NCBI GenBank assembly: GCA_002794105.1 | Contig: PHFL01000049.1 | Coordinates: 78,867-142,866 of the forward strand | Reading direction: 5' to 3' | Length of the DNA stretch: 64,000 nt | DNA from: Candidatus Thermochlorobacter aerophilus | GTDB lineage: Bacteria; Bacteroidota; Chlorobiia; Chlorobiales; Thermochlorobacteraceae | Part shown: in pieces, positions 9,355-17,874 of the stretch | How the letters are laid out: every line of letters starts with the position of its first letter | How positions within the stretch are numbered: the first letter of the stretch is position 1 | Notes under the pieces: model-generated | The model's input: the letters and a program-made list of their open reading frames with translations, nothing else | Told to the model about the DNA's origin: nothing | Databases searched by the model: none | Translations under genes and position numbers: made by a program

Positions 9355-10083
9355 CTACACTTCAGCGTTTGCAAGAAATGAGGTAATGAACGGATGCTGA
9401 ATCTCACTCATTTTCTCAGGCGCACCGCAGTAGATAATTTCTCCGCCATATAAGACCGCTACCTTATCTGCTACACCAAACACATCCGTGATGATGTGCG
9501 TAACCATCACAGCGCCAAGACCAATCTCATCTTTAAGGCGCTTAATGAAATCAAGAATTTTTTTTGAGCTAATCGGGTCAAGTCCAGCAGTGGGTTCATC
9601 AAGCAAGATGAATTCAGGATGAAAAATAAGGGCACGTCCAATTGCTACGCGCTTTTTCATACCGCCCGATAAATGTTCAGGCAATGCGTTCTCGTAGCCT
9701 TCCAATCCAGCAAATTTTATCTGCTCTTTGATACGGCGTTGCACTTCTTCTTCGGGAAGGTTGAGATTTTCGCGCAAAAAAAAGCCCAAGTTTTCACTGA
9801 CCGTCATAGAGTCAAAAAGTGCATTGCCTTGGAAGACAACCCCCATTTTCTGACGAATGGGAAAAAGTTGCTTTTCTGTAAAGCGGCTGATTTCAACGCC
9901 ATCAACATAAATCTCTCCAGATGTCGGTTTGATTAAGCCCAACATTAACTTGATGATTGTGCTTTTCCCGACACCAGAAGGTCCTAAAATCATGTGAATC
10001 ATGCGGTCTTCAAACGTGAGGGAGATGTTCTTCAGGATTTCCCGAGAGCCATACCTGAGATAGACATTGCGAAATTCAATCAT
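9355..10083 (-). CDS. mlaF: Phospholipid ABC transporter ATP-binding protein MlaF
   Basis: 242 residues, a single ABC ATPase domain. Visible motifs are Walker A GPSGVGKST (about residues 34-42), Q-loop VVFQGNALFD, signature LSGGMKKRVAIGRAL and Walker B FILLDEPTAGLDP. The GMVF..ALFDS..V.EN pattern and GGMKKR signature are typical of MCE-system ATPases. It powers lipid movement by the MlaE permease at the cytoplasmic face. Its start overlaps the mlaE stop by four bases, which suggests translational coupling. Confidence 0.93.
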   Translation of the reverse strand: MIEFRNVYLRYGSREILKNISLTFEDRMIHMILGPSGVGKSTIIKLMLGLIKPTSGEIYVDGVEISRFTEKQLFPIRQKMGVVFQGNALFDSMTVSENLGFFLRENLNLPEEEVQRRIKEQIKFAGLEGYENALPEHLSGGMKKRVAIGRALIFHPEFILLDEPTAGLDPISSKKILDFIKRLKDEIGLGAVMVTHIITDVFGVADKVAVLYGGEIIYCGAPEKMSEIQHPFITSFLANAEV

Positions 10084-10871
10084 AGAAGCTCGAAGACAAG
10101 TTTTGAGATATAGAAGTTAAAGACCATAACCAGTCCACACGACACCACAATCCCTTTAATCGTTGAATTACCAACACCGACTGTGCCACCCGTGGCTGAA
10201 AAACCGTTGAAACAGGTAACCAGCGTCATGAGAATGGCAAAGACAGGTGGCTTAAGAAATCCTACATAAAAATCTTTTGGGATAAGGTAGTTCAGTACGG
10301 GATTCCAGTAGAAGGCAGGATCTAAACTGTGGTAGCCAATCGCCATGAAGGCGCCAGCCAGCAGTGCAGCGGCATCGCATAGCGCTGTCAGAGGCGGAAA
10401 CATAATCAGGGCGGCAACAAGACGCGGTACAACGAGCTTGGCAATCGGGTCAGTGCCAAAAGCACGCAAAGCATCAATTTGTTCGGAAATTTTCATGGCG
10501 CCAAGCTCTGACCCATTGCGTGCCCCCACCCGAGCTGAAAGCATAATACCAGTCAGCAAAGGACCCAACTCACGAATGACAGAGAAAGCCGTCGTGCGCC
10601 CAATTAACCCTTTTGCTCCAAACTCTGTAAGAATGTTGCCAATCTCAAATGTCAGCAAGCCACCGATAGAGACCGCACTGACCAGCACAATTAGTAACGA
10701 CTGCGTGCCACTTACATACATGTAGTAGAGCACATCTTTCCAATAGCGACGCGTTGCGCCAAGGGCTCCAAAAGTCCGCATTGAGAACTCGAAAAACTCC
10801 TGCATCGTAAGAAAGAAATTCTTCAACCGCTCATTAAGCCGACTGGCATAAGAGGCTAAGGTGTTCTGCAT
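10080..10871 (-). CDS. mlaE: Phospholipid ABC transporter permease MlaE
   Basis: 263 residues with about five to six membrane helices. The family core is clear: GGLLTFEIGNILTEFGAKGLIGRTTAFSVIRELGPLLTGIML, then ARVGARNGSELGAMKISEQIDALRAFGTDPI, then NGFSATGGTVGVGNSTI near the C-terminus (motifs given in separate segments). It forms the inner-membrane channel of the Mla/MCE lipid transporter with MlaF and MlaD, which follow in the same direction. It is the first gene of the operon and starts with ATG at 10871. Confidence 0.92.
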   Translation of the reverse strand: MQNTLASYASRLNERLKNFFLTMQEFFEFSMRTFGALGATRRYWKDVLYYMYVSGTQSLLIVLVSAVSIGGLLTFEIGNILTEFGAKGLIGRTTAFSVIRELGPLLTGIMLSARVGARNGSELGAMKISEQIDALRAFGTDPIAKLVVPRLVAALIMFPPLTALCDAAALLAGAFMAIGYHSLDPAFYWNPVLNYLIPKDFYVGFLKPPVFAILMTLVTCFNGFSATGGTVGVGNSTIKGIVVSCGLVMVFNFYISKLVFELL

Positions 10872-10949
10872 ATGCGTCTACCGTTAAATCATGAAAAAAA
10901 ATACAGATTTCTAACTAAATCGTGTGCTCACTTGTTATAGACTGAAAAG

Positions 10950-11675
10950 TCAGGCAGAAGACTGCCGTAACTCTTCGGCACGAACCATGGCAATGACAAA
11001 TATCCCAGCGGTATCGACACGCAAGATGGTCTCACCCAAAGATATCTCAACAAACCCAGCCTGATGTGCTGCCTCCACTTCTTCAGGCGTAAAACCACCT
11101 TCGCTGCCAATAACAAAAAGCACCTGTTTTCCAGCAAAACTAATAGTAAGACGCTGACGAGAAAATTCGTAGGGAATCACACGAAGTTCATCTGTGCGCT
11201 TTAGCACATCACCAAACGCCGTAATCGGATGAACTTTCGGAAGGTAATAGCGCTGCGATTGTTTCGTAGCAGCAAGCACAATTTTTTGCCACCGCGCCAG
11301 TTTGTGCGCGTATTGCTCCACCCTTGGACGAGAAACCGTGCGTGCCGTAAGCATCGGAATAATCTCACTAACCCCTAACTCGGTAGCTTTCTCCAAAAAA
11401 TTCTCGAACCTATCGCTCGTTTTGGTCAGTGAAATGGCAACAGTGATGTGTGACTTTGGCGGTGGCTGAGTTTCTACATGCTCAATCTTCGCCGTAAGCG
11501 AAGTCTTCGTGACTGCCGTAATGCGTGTGGTATAGCAGTGACCTTTTCCATCAATGCAGTAGAGCAAATCGCCAACCTTTTTCCGAAGAACATGCACAGC
11601 GTGATGATACTCATCAGCCGTAAGCGTAAGCAGGTCGGAAGAAATATGCTCCGAGGGTGCGTAAAACAAATCCAT
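10950..11675 (-). CDS. rsmE: 16S rRNA (uracil(1498)-N3)-methyltransferase
   Basis: 241 residues, the usual RsmE length. An N-terminal PUA-like domain (about 1-75) is followed by a SPOUT methyltransferase domain. The knot residues appear as VLFVIGSEGGFTPEEVEAA (about 180-198) and SLGETILRVDTAGIFVIAMV at the C-terminus, plus AISLTKTSDRFENFLEKATELGV-type motif in the middle (family ALPKGDR region variant). It methylates U1498 of 16S rRNA using S-adenosylmethionine. It lies between mlaE and comF on the same strand with short spacers. Confidence 0.92.
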   Translation of the reverse strand: MDLFYAPSEHISSDLLTLTADEYHHAVHVLRKKVGDLLYCIDGKGHCYTTRITAVTKTSLTAKIEHVETQPPPKSHITVAISLTKTSDRFENFLEKATELGVSEIIPMLTARTVSRPRVEQYAHKLARWQKIVLAATKQSQRYYLPKVHPITAFGDVLKRTDELRVIPYEFSRQRLTISFAGKQVLFVIGSEGGFTPEEVEAAHQAGFVEISLGETILRVDTAGIFVIAMVRAEELRQSSA

Positions 11676-11726
11676 GAATGCGCAGGTAGTTTTTTGGCGC
11701 TAATGTTACAAAACTTCTCTAAAAAT

Positions 11727-12428
11727 TTAGCTCTCTGTTACAGCAAGCGTTGCAACAGTAATATGGGCTGCATGAGCAGCGCGAAGCGCCTGCGCGCAAG
11801 AAAGCAGGGTTGCGCCCGTCGTAAAGACATCATCAACCAAAAGCAGGCGCTTGCCCGTCAAATCCTTCGTGGCGCGAAAAGAGCCTCTGACATTCTGCTT
11901 GCGCTCATGAGCATCTAAGCCAGTTTGGGTGTCCGTGTATCGAGTTTTCTCTACGCAGGGCACGAGCGGAAGGCGGAGAATGTCTGCTACACCAGCGGCA
12001 AGTCGCTGCGCTTGATTGTATCCACGCTCAATGTATTTGAGCTTGTGCATCGGCATGAATACCACTGCATCGAACTGCGCATGCGGACGCTCTACCAAAA
12101 TTTTGCGACCGAGTTTTCTGCCAAATTCTACGGCAACTTGCGGCAAACCCTCGTATTTGAAGGCATGAATGACTGCTTGAATTTTGCCACCCTTGTAGAA
12201 ACGGTATAGTGCCAGTGCATCATGAATACTGTCTTGACCCGGAAAGTGCTTCTGCAAGCGCCGCTGCATTTCTTCGGAAGATTCGTTAGGGAGAGAAAAT
12301 TCATCAAAATCGCGCTCGCATAGAGGACAAACATAACCGTCGTGAGCGCTAAGCAGATGGCTTTCGCAGACCAAGCATACCTTTGGGTAAAAGAGGTGCA
12401 GCGCCGCAGTAAGCGTTTGGAGAATCAT
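11727..12428 (-). CDS. comF: ComF-family phosphoribosyltransferase-like protein
   Basis: 233 residues. Four N-terminal cysteines in CLVC...CPLC (residues 18-38) form the zinc-ribbon typical of ComF. The rest is a type I phosphoribosyltransferase fold with the PRPP loop VDDVFTTGATL near residue 195 and the ERGYNQAQRLA segment near 133. ComF/GntX proteins are linked to DNA uptake and transformation in competent bacteria, although many carriers are not shown to be competent. No other competence gene is in the window. It may be co-transcribed with rsmE. Confidence 0.88.
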   Translation of the reverse strand: MILQTLTAALHLFYPKVCLVCESHLLSAHDGYVCPLCERDFDEFSLPNESSEEMQRRLQKHFPGQDSIHDALALYRFYKGGKIQAVIHAFKYEGLPQVAVEFGRKLGRKILVERPHAQFDAVVFMPMHKLKYIERGYNQAQRLAAGVADILRLPLVPCVEKTRYTDTQTGLDAHERKQNVRGSFRATKDLTGKRLLLVDDVFTTGATLLSCAQALRAAHAAHITVATLAVTES

Positions 12429-12460
12429 ACTGTGCTTGTGGTTGCATGGAAAACGAAATA

Positions 12461-12493
12461 GGGCGAACCGCTACCCCATTGAGCGGCTCGCCC
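12461..12493 (-). terminator. Intrinsic terminator after the UbiA cluster
   Basis: GGGCGAACCGCT pairs with AGCGGCTCGCCC across a 9-base loop with one A-C mismatch. Read on the minus strand it is followed by a T-rich stretch (TATTTCGTTTT). It lies 56 bases past the stop of the last UbiA gene and just before comF, so it probably separates the two units. Confidence 0.65.
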
Positions 12494-12548
12494 CGCCATA
12501 CTTCACAAGGAACAGTTTTTACCTCGCCATTTCGCTTTACTTAACAGT

Positions 12549-13505
12549 TCAGTAATGCAAAAACGTTCCGAGAATGAAGCCAAGAATCATGAGCATACCA
12601 AACTGGGCATGAAGCTGCGCAGCACGCGCCACAATCATCGGGTCAACATTCGGCTGCGTCATGGAAGAGACTTCCTTCGAGAATTTGATTGCCGCAGGCA
12701 AGGCTAAGAGAGTTAGAAGCGAAAACCATGTCAATTGCGCAAATGCAATGAGCAAACCAATGCTTACAAAAGCCCCAAAGCAGAGCACATAGTGGAAGGT
12801 CTTGGCGCCGCGTTCTCCCAGCCAAATTGCCAGCGTAGCAATGTTTGCTTTCTTATCGGCAGGAATATCACGAAGATTGTTGATGTGCAAAATGTCATCT
12901 ACAAGAAGCCCAATTGGAATGGAGTAAAGGATGGGTAGCCAAGAAAACGACTTGGTCTGCACATAGTAAGCGCCAAAAACCATGAAGGTGGCAAAAGAAA
13001 GAACGACTTGCAGGTCGCCAAGACCGCGATACTTCAAGGAAAGGGGCGGCGCAGTGTAAAAGTAAGCGGAAAGTGCGCCGAAAATGATGAGATAGATGAG
13101 CACATCAGCTTTGGCACCAGCTTCAACAATGAAGTATGCACCAATTGCCGCTGAAATCACGAATGCAACAATAGCCGCATTGCGCACCTGCGCTGGTGTC
13201 AGCACCCCTTGAACAAGGATGTTCTTCGCCCCAAAATTTTCGCTATTGTCCAACCCGGTCTTGTGGTCAAAGTAGTCATTGACCAGATTGGTAACACTGT
13301 GGATGGCGACGCATCCGACGATGCACAGCAAAAAATTAACCACGCTGAACTCGAACTCAACCATGCCGCGAGAGCGCATCCACAGCGCAATCACACCGCC
13401 CATCACTGCTGGAACAACGGATGCGGTAAAAGAAAATGGGCGCAGGGCAATCCACCACGTGCGAAGAGGAACAGACTTCGTTGCTTCAAGTGTAGACATA
13501 TTCAT
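12549..13505 (-). CDS. UbiA-superfamily prenyltransferase, MenA-like (first paralogue)
   Basis: 318 residues with about eight membrane helices. Both Asp-rich motifs of active UbiA enzymes are intact: N76-D77-xx-D80 continuing to Asp85 (NDYFDHKTGLD), and NNLRDIPADKKA around residues 209-219. The NNLRDI form of motif 2 and the YTAPPLSLKYRGLGD segment match MenA (1,4-dihydroxy-2-naphthoate polyprenyltransferase), which joins a long isoprenoid to the quinone head group in the inner membrane. It is the last gene of a three-gene UbiA cluster, with 11 bases between it and the next paralogue. The polyprenyl donor could come from the synthase at 49.9 kb. Exact substrate is inferred. Confidence 0.85.
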   Translation of the reverse strand: MNMSTLEATKSVPLRTWWIALRPFSFTASVVPAVMGGVIALWMRSRGMVEFEFSVVNFLLCIVGCVAIHSVTNLVNDYFDHKTGLDNSENFGAKNILVQGVLTPAQVRNAAIVAFVISAAIGAYFIVEAGAKADVLIYLIIFGALSAYFYTAPPLSLKYRGLGDLQVVLSFATFMVFGAYYVQTKSFSWLPILYSIPIGLLVDDILHINNLRDIPADKKANIATLAIWLGERGAKTFHYVLCFGAFVSIGLLIAFAQLTWFSLLTLLALPAAIKFSKEVSSMTQPNVDPMIVARAAQLHAQFGMLMILGFILGTFLHY

Positions 13506-13516
13506 TTTAGTTTAGG

Positions 13517-14443
13517 TTATTGAATGATAATAGCAATAGCGTAACCAATAATCATGGTCAAACAGCCCAGCGTGACCACGCCAATAGCTTGCGACATTGC
13601 GGGCTGATATTGTGAAAGGTCTTTGTATTGCCGAACCAGCTTGAGCATTTTGAGCGACATTGGCAGCGTAACAAAAGCAAGCAAGCACCACACAGGCAAT
13701 AAGCCAAAAGCAATGCAAAGAGCAAGAAAGAGATACGCAAATATAGTCACGCCAGTAAGTAGCTTGACCGCAGTGTCTTGTCCTAACTTCACAGGCATTG
13801 TGAACTTGCGGTTGCGCACATCATCATCATGGTCAAAAGTGTTGCTGACAATGCCAACATTCATCACGAAAATGCCAACGGGCACGGCGGCAAGAATCGG
13901 CGTCCAATCAAAAGATTGCGTAAGCACATAATAGACGCTGAAGACGGTCATCGGTCCGAAAGCTAAAAAGAGCGAAGTTTCGCCTAAGCCACGGAAATTT
14001 AGACGAATCGGCGGCGAGGTGTAAAAGAGCACAATGAATGCGCCAATCGCTGTAAGAATCAAAACAGGAGCGCCGATATGCACCAACAGATAGACCCCAG
14101 CCGCTAAAGCAAGCGCCATGCAGAGCAGAAATGCAATCATCACCTGTTCGGCTGTAATGACGCCGCGCACCAACGGGCTATCATGAAATTGTTGGTCTTT
14201 GTTGGCAAAGTTGCCGTTTTTGTAATCAAAGTAATCGTCTATGAAATCAGCAGCAGTATGCGCCATGACAATGCCGAAGAACGCCAACAGGAAAGTGGTC
14301 CAATCAAACGAATTGTGCGAATATGCAATGATGCCACCCAAAATGGCAGGCAATGCGCTGGTAACAAGGAAGGGAGCACGGGCAGCTTTTATCCAAATAC
14401 CAATCCATGCTCCAAGCGAAAGTGATGATGTTGTGGTGTTCAT
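13517..14443 (-). CDS. UbiA-superfamily prenyltransferase, second paralogue
   Basis: 308 residues, multi-helix membrane protein clearly related to its neighbour: it shares the YTSPPIRLNFRGLGE and FGPMTVFSVYY segments. Motif 1 is altered to DFIDDYFDYKNG (Asp69, Asp70, Asp73; the family Asn is replaced), and motif 2 is an unusually acidic NTFDHDDDVRNRK at 201-213. Metal-binding carboxylates remain, so it may be an active prenyltransferase, but with a different substrate from MenA. It is sandwiched between the MenA-like gene and the third paralogue, all on one strand with short spacers. Confidence 0.82.
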   Translation of the reverse strand: MNTTTSSLSLGAWIGIWIKAARAPFLVTSALPAILGGIIAYSHNSFDWTTFLLAFFGIVMAHTAADFIDDYFDYKNGNFANKDQQFHDSPLVRGVITAEQVMIAFLLCMALALAAGVYLLVHIGAPVLILTAIGAFIVLFYTSPPIRLNFRGLGETSLFLAFGPMTVFSVYYVLTQSFDWTPILAAVPVGIFVMNVGIVSNTFDHDDDVRNRKFTMPVKLGQDTAVKLLTGVTIFAYLFLALCIAFGLLPVWCLLAFVTLPMSLKMLKLVRQYKDLSQYQPAMSQAIGVVTLGCLTMIIGYAIAIIIQ

Positions 14444-14488
14444 GATACCGACTCCTCAAAATTTTTTAGTTGAACATGCGACAACGAT

Positions 14489-15424
14489 TTATGAAAAGAG
14501 AAACCCAAGACTTGACAGCACGCCAAATGTGATAAGCACAGCAATAGAGCGCACCGTAGCCCAAAGGTATTCATGAACCTCACTACGGTTGCCATCGAGT
14601 GTTTTCACAACCGAGAGTGCAAATGGAATAGAAAGCAAGCCCAAAAGTGTAAGTGCGGGCAGAAGTTGCAACAAAACTCCAACAATCAAGGTCAGGTAAC
14701 CAGCAACCAAAAGGGATTTGATGACCATACGGTTGAGCTTAATGACAAAAGTCTGACCCGCTTCCTCACGAACTTCGTAGCGCGCCCCTTTTAGGTAGGC
14801 AACAACGGTAACGAAACATGCAATAGGCAAAGACATCACTAGGGGCACAAGGTCAAACTTGGGATTGAGTGCATAATAGACACCCATCATGGAAAGCGGA
14901 CCGAAGGTGATGAAGATGACCACTTCCTTGTAGCCACGCAGCATGAGCGGCGTAAAGAAAATGGCAACAAGTCCGCCTAGGAGCGCAAATACGATAATTT
15001 CATAACCGACTTTGTAGGTAAAGTATGCACCAATCAAAGCATCGAGAAATAGGCATAGAATGCCAGCGTGCAAAGTTTTTTCATCCTTGAAAAGCGAGTC
15101 GGCAAAAAATGGTCGCCAACCAGCAAAGATTTTGGTGTGCGCATCACGCTGGTCGGTGTGAAAGTGAGTCCCGTAGTAGTAGAGATAGTCGCCGCCAGCC
15201 TGACCAATGAATAGACCAAGCATGAGCAAGACGAATGAAACACCATCAAAATACCCCTGATGATACGAGATTGCGCCGCTAACCATAGCTGGAACGATAG
15301 ATGCACTGAACAGCAGCACCTTGATGACGCGAATCGCTTTTTCGCGCTCGGGAGAAAGTTTCAGCTCTGGCGCACTGGCATACGAAAGAGCCGCTGACTC
15401 AACGGCAAGATTTTGATTTTGCAT
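14489..15424 (-). CDS. UbiA-superfamily protein, third paralogue with degenerate active-site motifs
   Basis: 311 residues from the ATG at 15424; the frame is open to a further ATG at 15499 but that stretch overlaps the divergent gene's leader and looks non-coding. The membrane layout and FGPLSMMGVYYALNPKFDLVP-type segment place it with the two genes downstream. However, motif 1 reads GDYLYYYGTH, with only Asp79, and the motif 2 region YLKGARYEVREEAG has no Asp at all. The PP of the family's TxPP segment is also lost (FFTPLML). It is the first gene of the trio. It may be a non-catalytic partner or act on something else; no function can be assigned. Confidence 0.75.
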   Translation of the reverse strand: MQNQNLAVESAALSYASAPELKLSPEREKAIRVIKVLLFSASIVPAMVSGAISYHQGYFDGVSFVLLMLGLFIGQAGGDYLYYYGTHFHTDQRDAHTKIFAGWRPFFADSLFKDEKTLHAGILCLFLDALIGAYFTYKVGYEIIVFALLGGLVAIFFTPLMLRGYKEVVIFITFGPLSMMGVYYALNPKFDLVPLVMSLPIACFVTVVAYLKGARYEVREEAGQTFVIKLNRMVIKSLLVAGYLTLIVGVLLQLLPALTLLGLLSIPFALSVVKTLDGNRSEVHEYLWATVRSIAVLITFGVLSSLGFLFS

Positions 15425-15471
15425 ATTAGACCCCAAGATTGTTAGACTCCAAAGGAGTAATTTGAAATCGA

Positions 15472-15487
15472 CCGACTCGTCAGTCGG
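15472..15487. other. Short inverted repeat between the UbiA cluster and the DUF4159 gene
   Basis: CCGACT-CGTC-AGTCGG, a 6-pair stem with a 4-base loop, lies in the divergent intergenic region upstream of both units. It could be an operator or part of a 5' leader. Its GTCGG/CCGAC core resembles the larger hairpin at 41151. Confidence 0.3.
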
Positions 15488-15570
15488 GCTAAAGAACATT
15501 GCAGGTATCGAATTCGTTCATTAGTGCGGCAAGTTCACATCAACAATTTGCAAACAGACATTTCTGCACC

Positions 15571-16260
15571 ATGAGACCAAAGTTTTTGCTCTATCTTCTG
15601 ATGCTCTTTTGCTTGAGCATGCTGGTCAGCATAGAACGGGCACAGGCGCAAACCACCGCGCTACCGCCAGCTTTTAAGTGCGCTCGGCTCAAGTATTCAG
15701 GCGGCGGAGATTGGTATAACGACCCTTCAGCTGTGCCAAACCTGATGAAATTTATTCGCGAAAGAGTCGGTGTGCTGACCCCGCTAAAGGAAGAAATCGT
15801 AGAAGCCTCAAGCCCAGCGATTTTTCAATACTCCTTCGTTTTCATGACTGGGCATGGCAATGTGCGTTTTACCGATGCAGAACTCGAAAACCTGCGCAAC
15901 TATTTGAAATCTGGCGGATTTCTCTATGTCGATGATGACTATGGAATGGATAAGAGTTTTCGGCGAGAAGTAAAACGCATTTTCCCGGGCACAGATTTGG
16001 TGGAACTGCCACACTCGCATCCGATTTATCACATCTACTACAAGTTCCCAAACGGCTTACCCAAAATACACGAGCACGACAATAAACCGCCGCAAGCCTT
16101 TGGACTATTCTACAACGGAAGAATGGTCTTGCTCTACACCTACGAATCGAACCCAAGCGATGGCTGGGCTGATCCTAATGTGCATAACGACCCGCCCGAG
16201 AAACGTGAAGAAGCGCTGAAATTTGGAACAAACATCGTGCTCTATGCCATCAGCAATTAG
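15571..16260 (+). CDS. DUF4159-domain exported protein
   Basis: 229 residues from the ATG at 15571, which opens into a signal peptide (MRPKFLLYLLMLFCLSMLVS) ending near ERAQAQ; an in-frame TTG at 15499 gives a poorer start. The mature protein matches DUF4159: KYSGGGDWYNDPS, then FVFMTGHGNVRFTDAE, NYLKSGGFLYVDDDYGMD and VELPHSHPIYHIYYKFP. These proteins look like a class I glutamine-amidotransferase-like fold without assigned chemistry and often accompany MoxR/von Willebrand operons in other phyla; those genes are absent here. It is divergent from the UbiA trio and followed 42 bases later by an amidohydrolase gene. Confidence 0.82.
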   Translation: MRPKFLLYLLMLFCLSMLVSIERAQAQTTALPPAFKCARLKYSGGGDWYNDPSAVPNLMKFIRERVGVLTPLKEEIVEASSPAIFQYSFVFMTGHGNVRFTDAELENLRNYLKSGGFLYVDDDYGMDKSFRREVKRIFPGTDLVELPHSHPIYHIYYKFPNGLPKIHEHDNKPPQAFGLFYNGRMVLLYTYESNPSDGWADPNVHNDPPEKREEALKFGTNIVLYAISN

Positions 16261-16302
16261 CGCCAGCATTAAATTGCCCACTACTCTGTAAGGCGCGATG
16301 AC

Positions 16303-17844
16303 ATGACAGCGGCATCACTTTTGCTCTGCAATGTGCGCATCCCAGACGCAAATGGCAAGCTCACGCCGTATTGCGCTGTGCAAATTGAGGCGGGAAAAAT
16401 TGCGCGCTTCTTTAGCGAGCCATACCCTAAGGTGAGTGCCGCACAACGGCTTGACGCAAAAGGTCATCTGGCGCTGCCCGCATTTTGCGATAGCCACACC
16501 CATTTTTCAGAATATGGATTGCGCCTCACACAACTGGATTTGTCGGGACTTTCGCTGCAAGCGGCATTAGAGCGCATTCGCAAAAGAGTAGCAACCGCCC
16601 CAAAGGAAACGTGGATTACGGGAGGCGGCTGGACACGTCAGGCATTTGGGCTCTTTCCCACCGCCGCCATGTTAGATGAAATCTCAACAGAGCACTTCAT
16701 TGCGCTACGCAGTGCCGATTGGCATGCCGCATGGTGTAATTCTCGAGTATTGCAGAAACTTCATCCGCATGAGTTTGCAGAAGCAGAGTTGCCTTGTGAT
16801 GAGCAGGGCAGGTTCAAGAGCGTGGCATTTGAAAGAGCCGCCAAAAAAGCCATGTCGTTTGTAACCATCTCTGCACAGGAGCGACAAGCGGCAATAAAAT
16901 TGGCGCAAGAAGAATTTTTTAAGCTCGGTATTACGGAAATTCTCACGATGGAAGAATCTGCGGCACTGCCTGATTACCACGCCTTGGGAGAGACGCTGAA
17001 GCTACGTGTGCGCGTGGCTATCTATCTCGAATCGCTTGATGCGGCAAAGAAATTTTATGCGGCACACCCTAACACAAATACTTCGCTTGAGGCAGCAAAA
17101 TTATTTCTCGACGGTTCGCTTGGCTCTGAAACATGCTCTATGCTCGAGCCCTTTGAAGGTCAGCGCTCTTCAGGCATAGACTTTTATTCCGATGCAGACC
17201 TTGTGGCACTCTTCAAACTTGTGGAGCGCGAAGGGCTTGCCATTTCAGTTCATGCTATTGGCGACAGAGCCGTGCGTCGCGCACTCAATGCCTTTGAAAA
17301 ATTGCGTGCTCAGTCATCGCCGCAAGCAACTGGCGCCGCCTTGCCGCATCGCATTGAACATGCACAGACCATTCACGATAGTGATGTAACTCGATTTGCA
17401 AAACATGGCATAATTGCATCTATGCAACCTGTGCACATTCGTGCCGATATAGCTTTGGCACGCCGACTGTTGGGAGCACGTGCTGAACGACTATACCGCT
17501 TCAACTCGCTACAGAGCTCTGGCGCCACACTGATATTTGGAAGCGATACACCCGTCGAATCGCCAAACGTGTTTGAAGGCTTGTTCTATGCAATTGTCCG
17601 ATGCGATGAGCAAGGTCAAGTATGGTATGGGCACGAGCGACTAAGGTTGCAAGATGCTGTGCTGGCTTATACCGTAAATCCACGACGGATAATCCATGCC
17701 CCACGCGGCGCGCTTGAAGTCGGCTGTGAGGCAGACATCATCTTGCTATCGGAAAATATCTTTCAAATACCGCTTCAAAACCTTGCGCAAGTGCAGGTTT
17801 TAGCGACTATTTTGGGCGGTGAAGTCGTCTATTCAGTTTTGTAA
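16303..17844 (+). CDS. Amidohydrolase-family metal-dependent hydrolase (YtcJ-like)
   Basis: 513 residues. A TIM-barrel amidohydrolase is indicated by the metal-ligand HTH in FCDSHTHFSEYG (His65, His67), HAIGDRAVR near residue 320, RIEHAQTIH near 350 and FGSDTPVESPN near 407, with a small beta domain at both ends (DIILLSENIF). The arrangement matches the YtcJ/exoenzyme-regulatory group that hydrolyses amide or ester bonds; substrates are mostly unknown. No signal peptide, so cytoplasmic. ATG at 16303 has AAGG about ten bases upstream. It precedes the AtuA-like gene by 30 bases, probably in one operon. Confidence 0.87.
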   Translation: MTAASLLLCNVRIPDANGKLTPYCAVQIEAGKIARFFSEPYPKVSAAQRLDAKGHLALPAFCDSHTHFSEYGLRLTQLDLSGLSLQAALERIRKRVATAPKETWITGGGWTRQAFGLFPTAAMLDEISTEHFIALRSADWHAAWCNSRVLQKLHPHEFAEAELPCDEQGRFKSVAFERAAKKAMSFVTISAQERQAAIKLAQEEFFKLGITEILTMEESAALPDYHALGETLKLRVRVAIYLESLDAAKKFYAAHPNTNTSLEAAKLFLDGSLGSETCSMLEPFEGQRSSGIDFYSDADLVALFKLVEREGLAISVHAIGDRAVRRALNAFEKLRAQSSPQATGAALPHRIEHAQTIHDSDVTRFAKHGIIASMQPVHIRADIALARRLLGARAERLYRFNSLQSSGATLIFGSDTPVESPNVFEGLFYAIVRCDEQGQVWYGHERLRLQDAVLAYTVNPRRIIHAPRGALEVGCEADIILLSENIFQIPLQNLAQVQVLATILGGEVVYSVL

Positions 17845-17874
17845 ATTTCTGCTTAACTCAAAAAAGTTCGTCAG

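Noticed and set aside
12549..15424. Bacteriochlorophyll synthase (BchG) as identity of one of the UbiA genes
   Set aside because: The BchG form of motif 1 (NDWCDREVDAINEP-like) is not present in any of the three, and no bch genes are adjacent.
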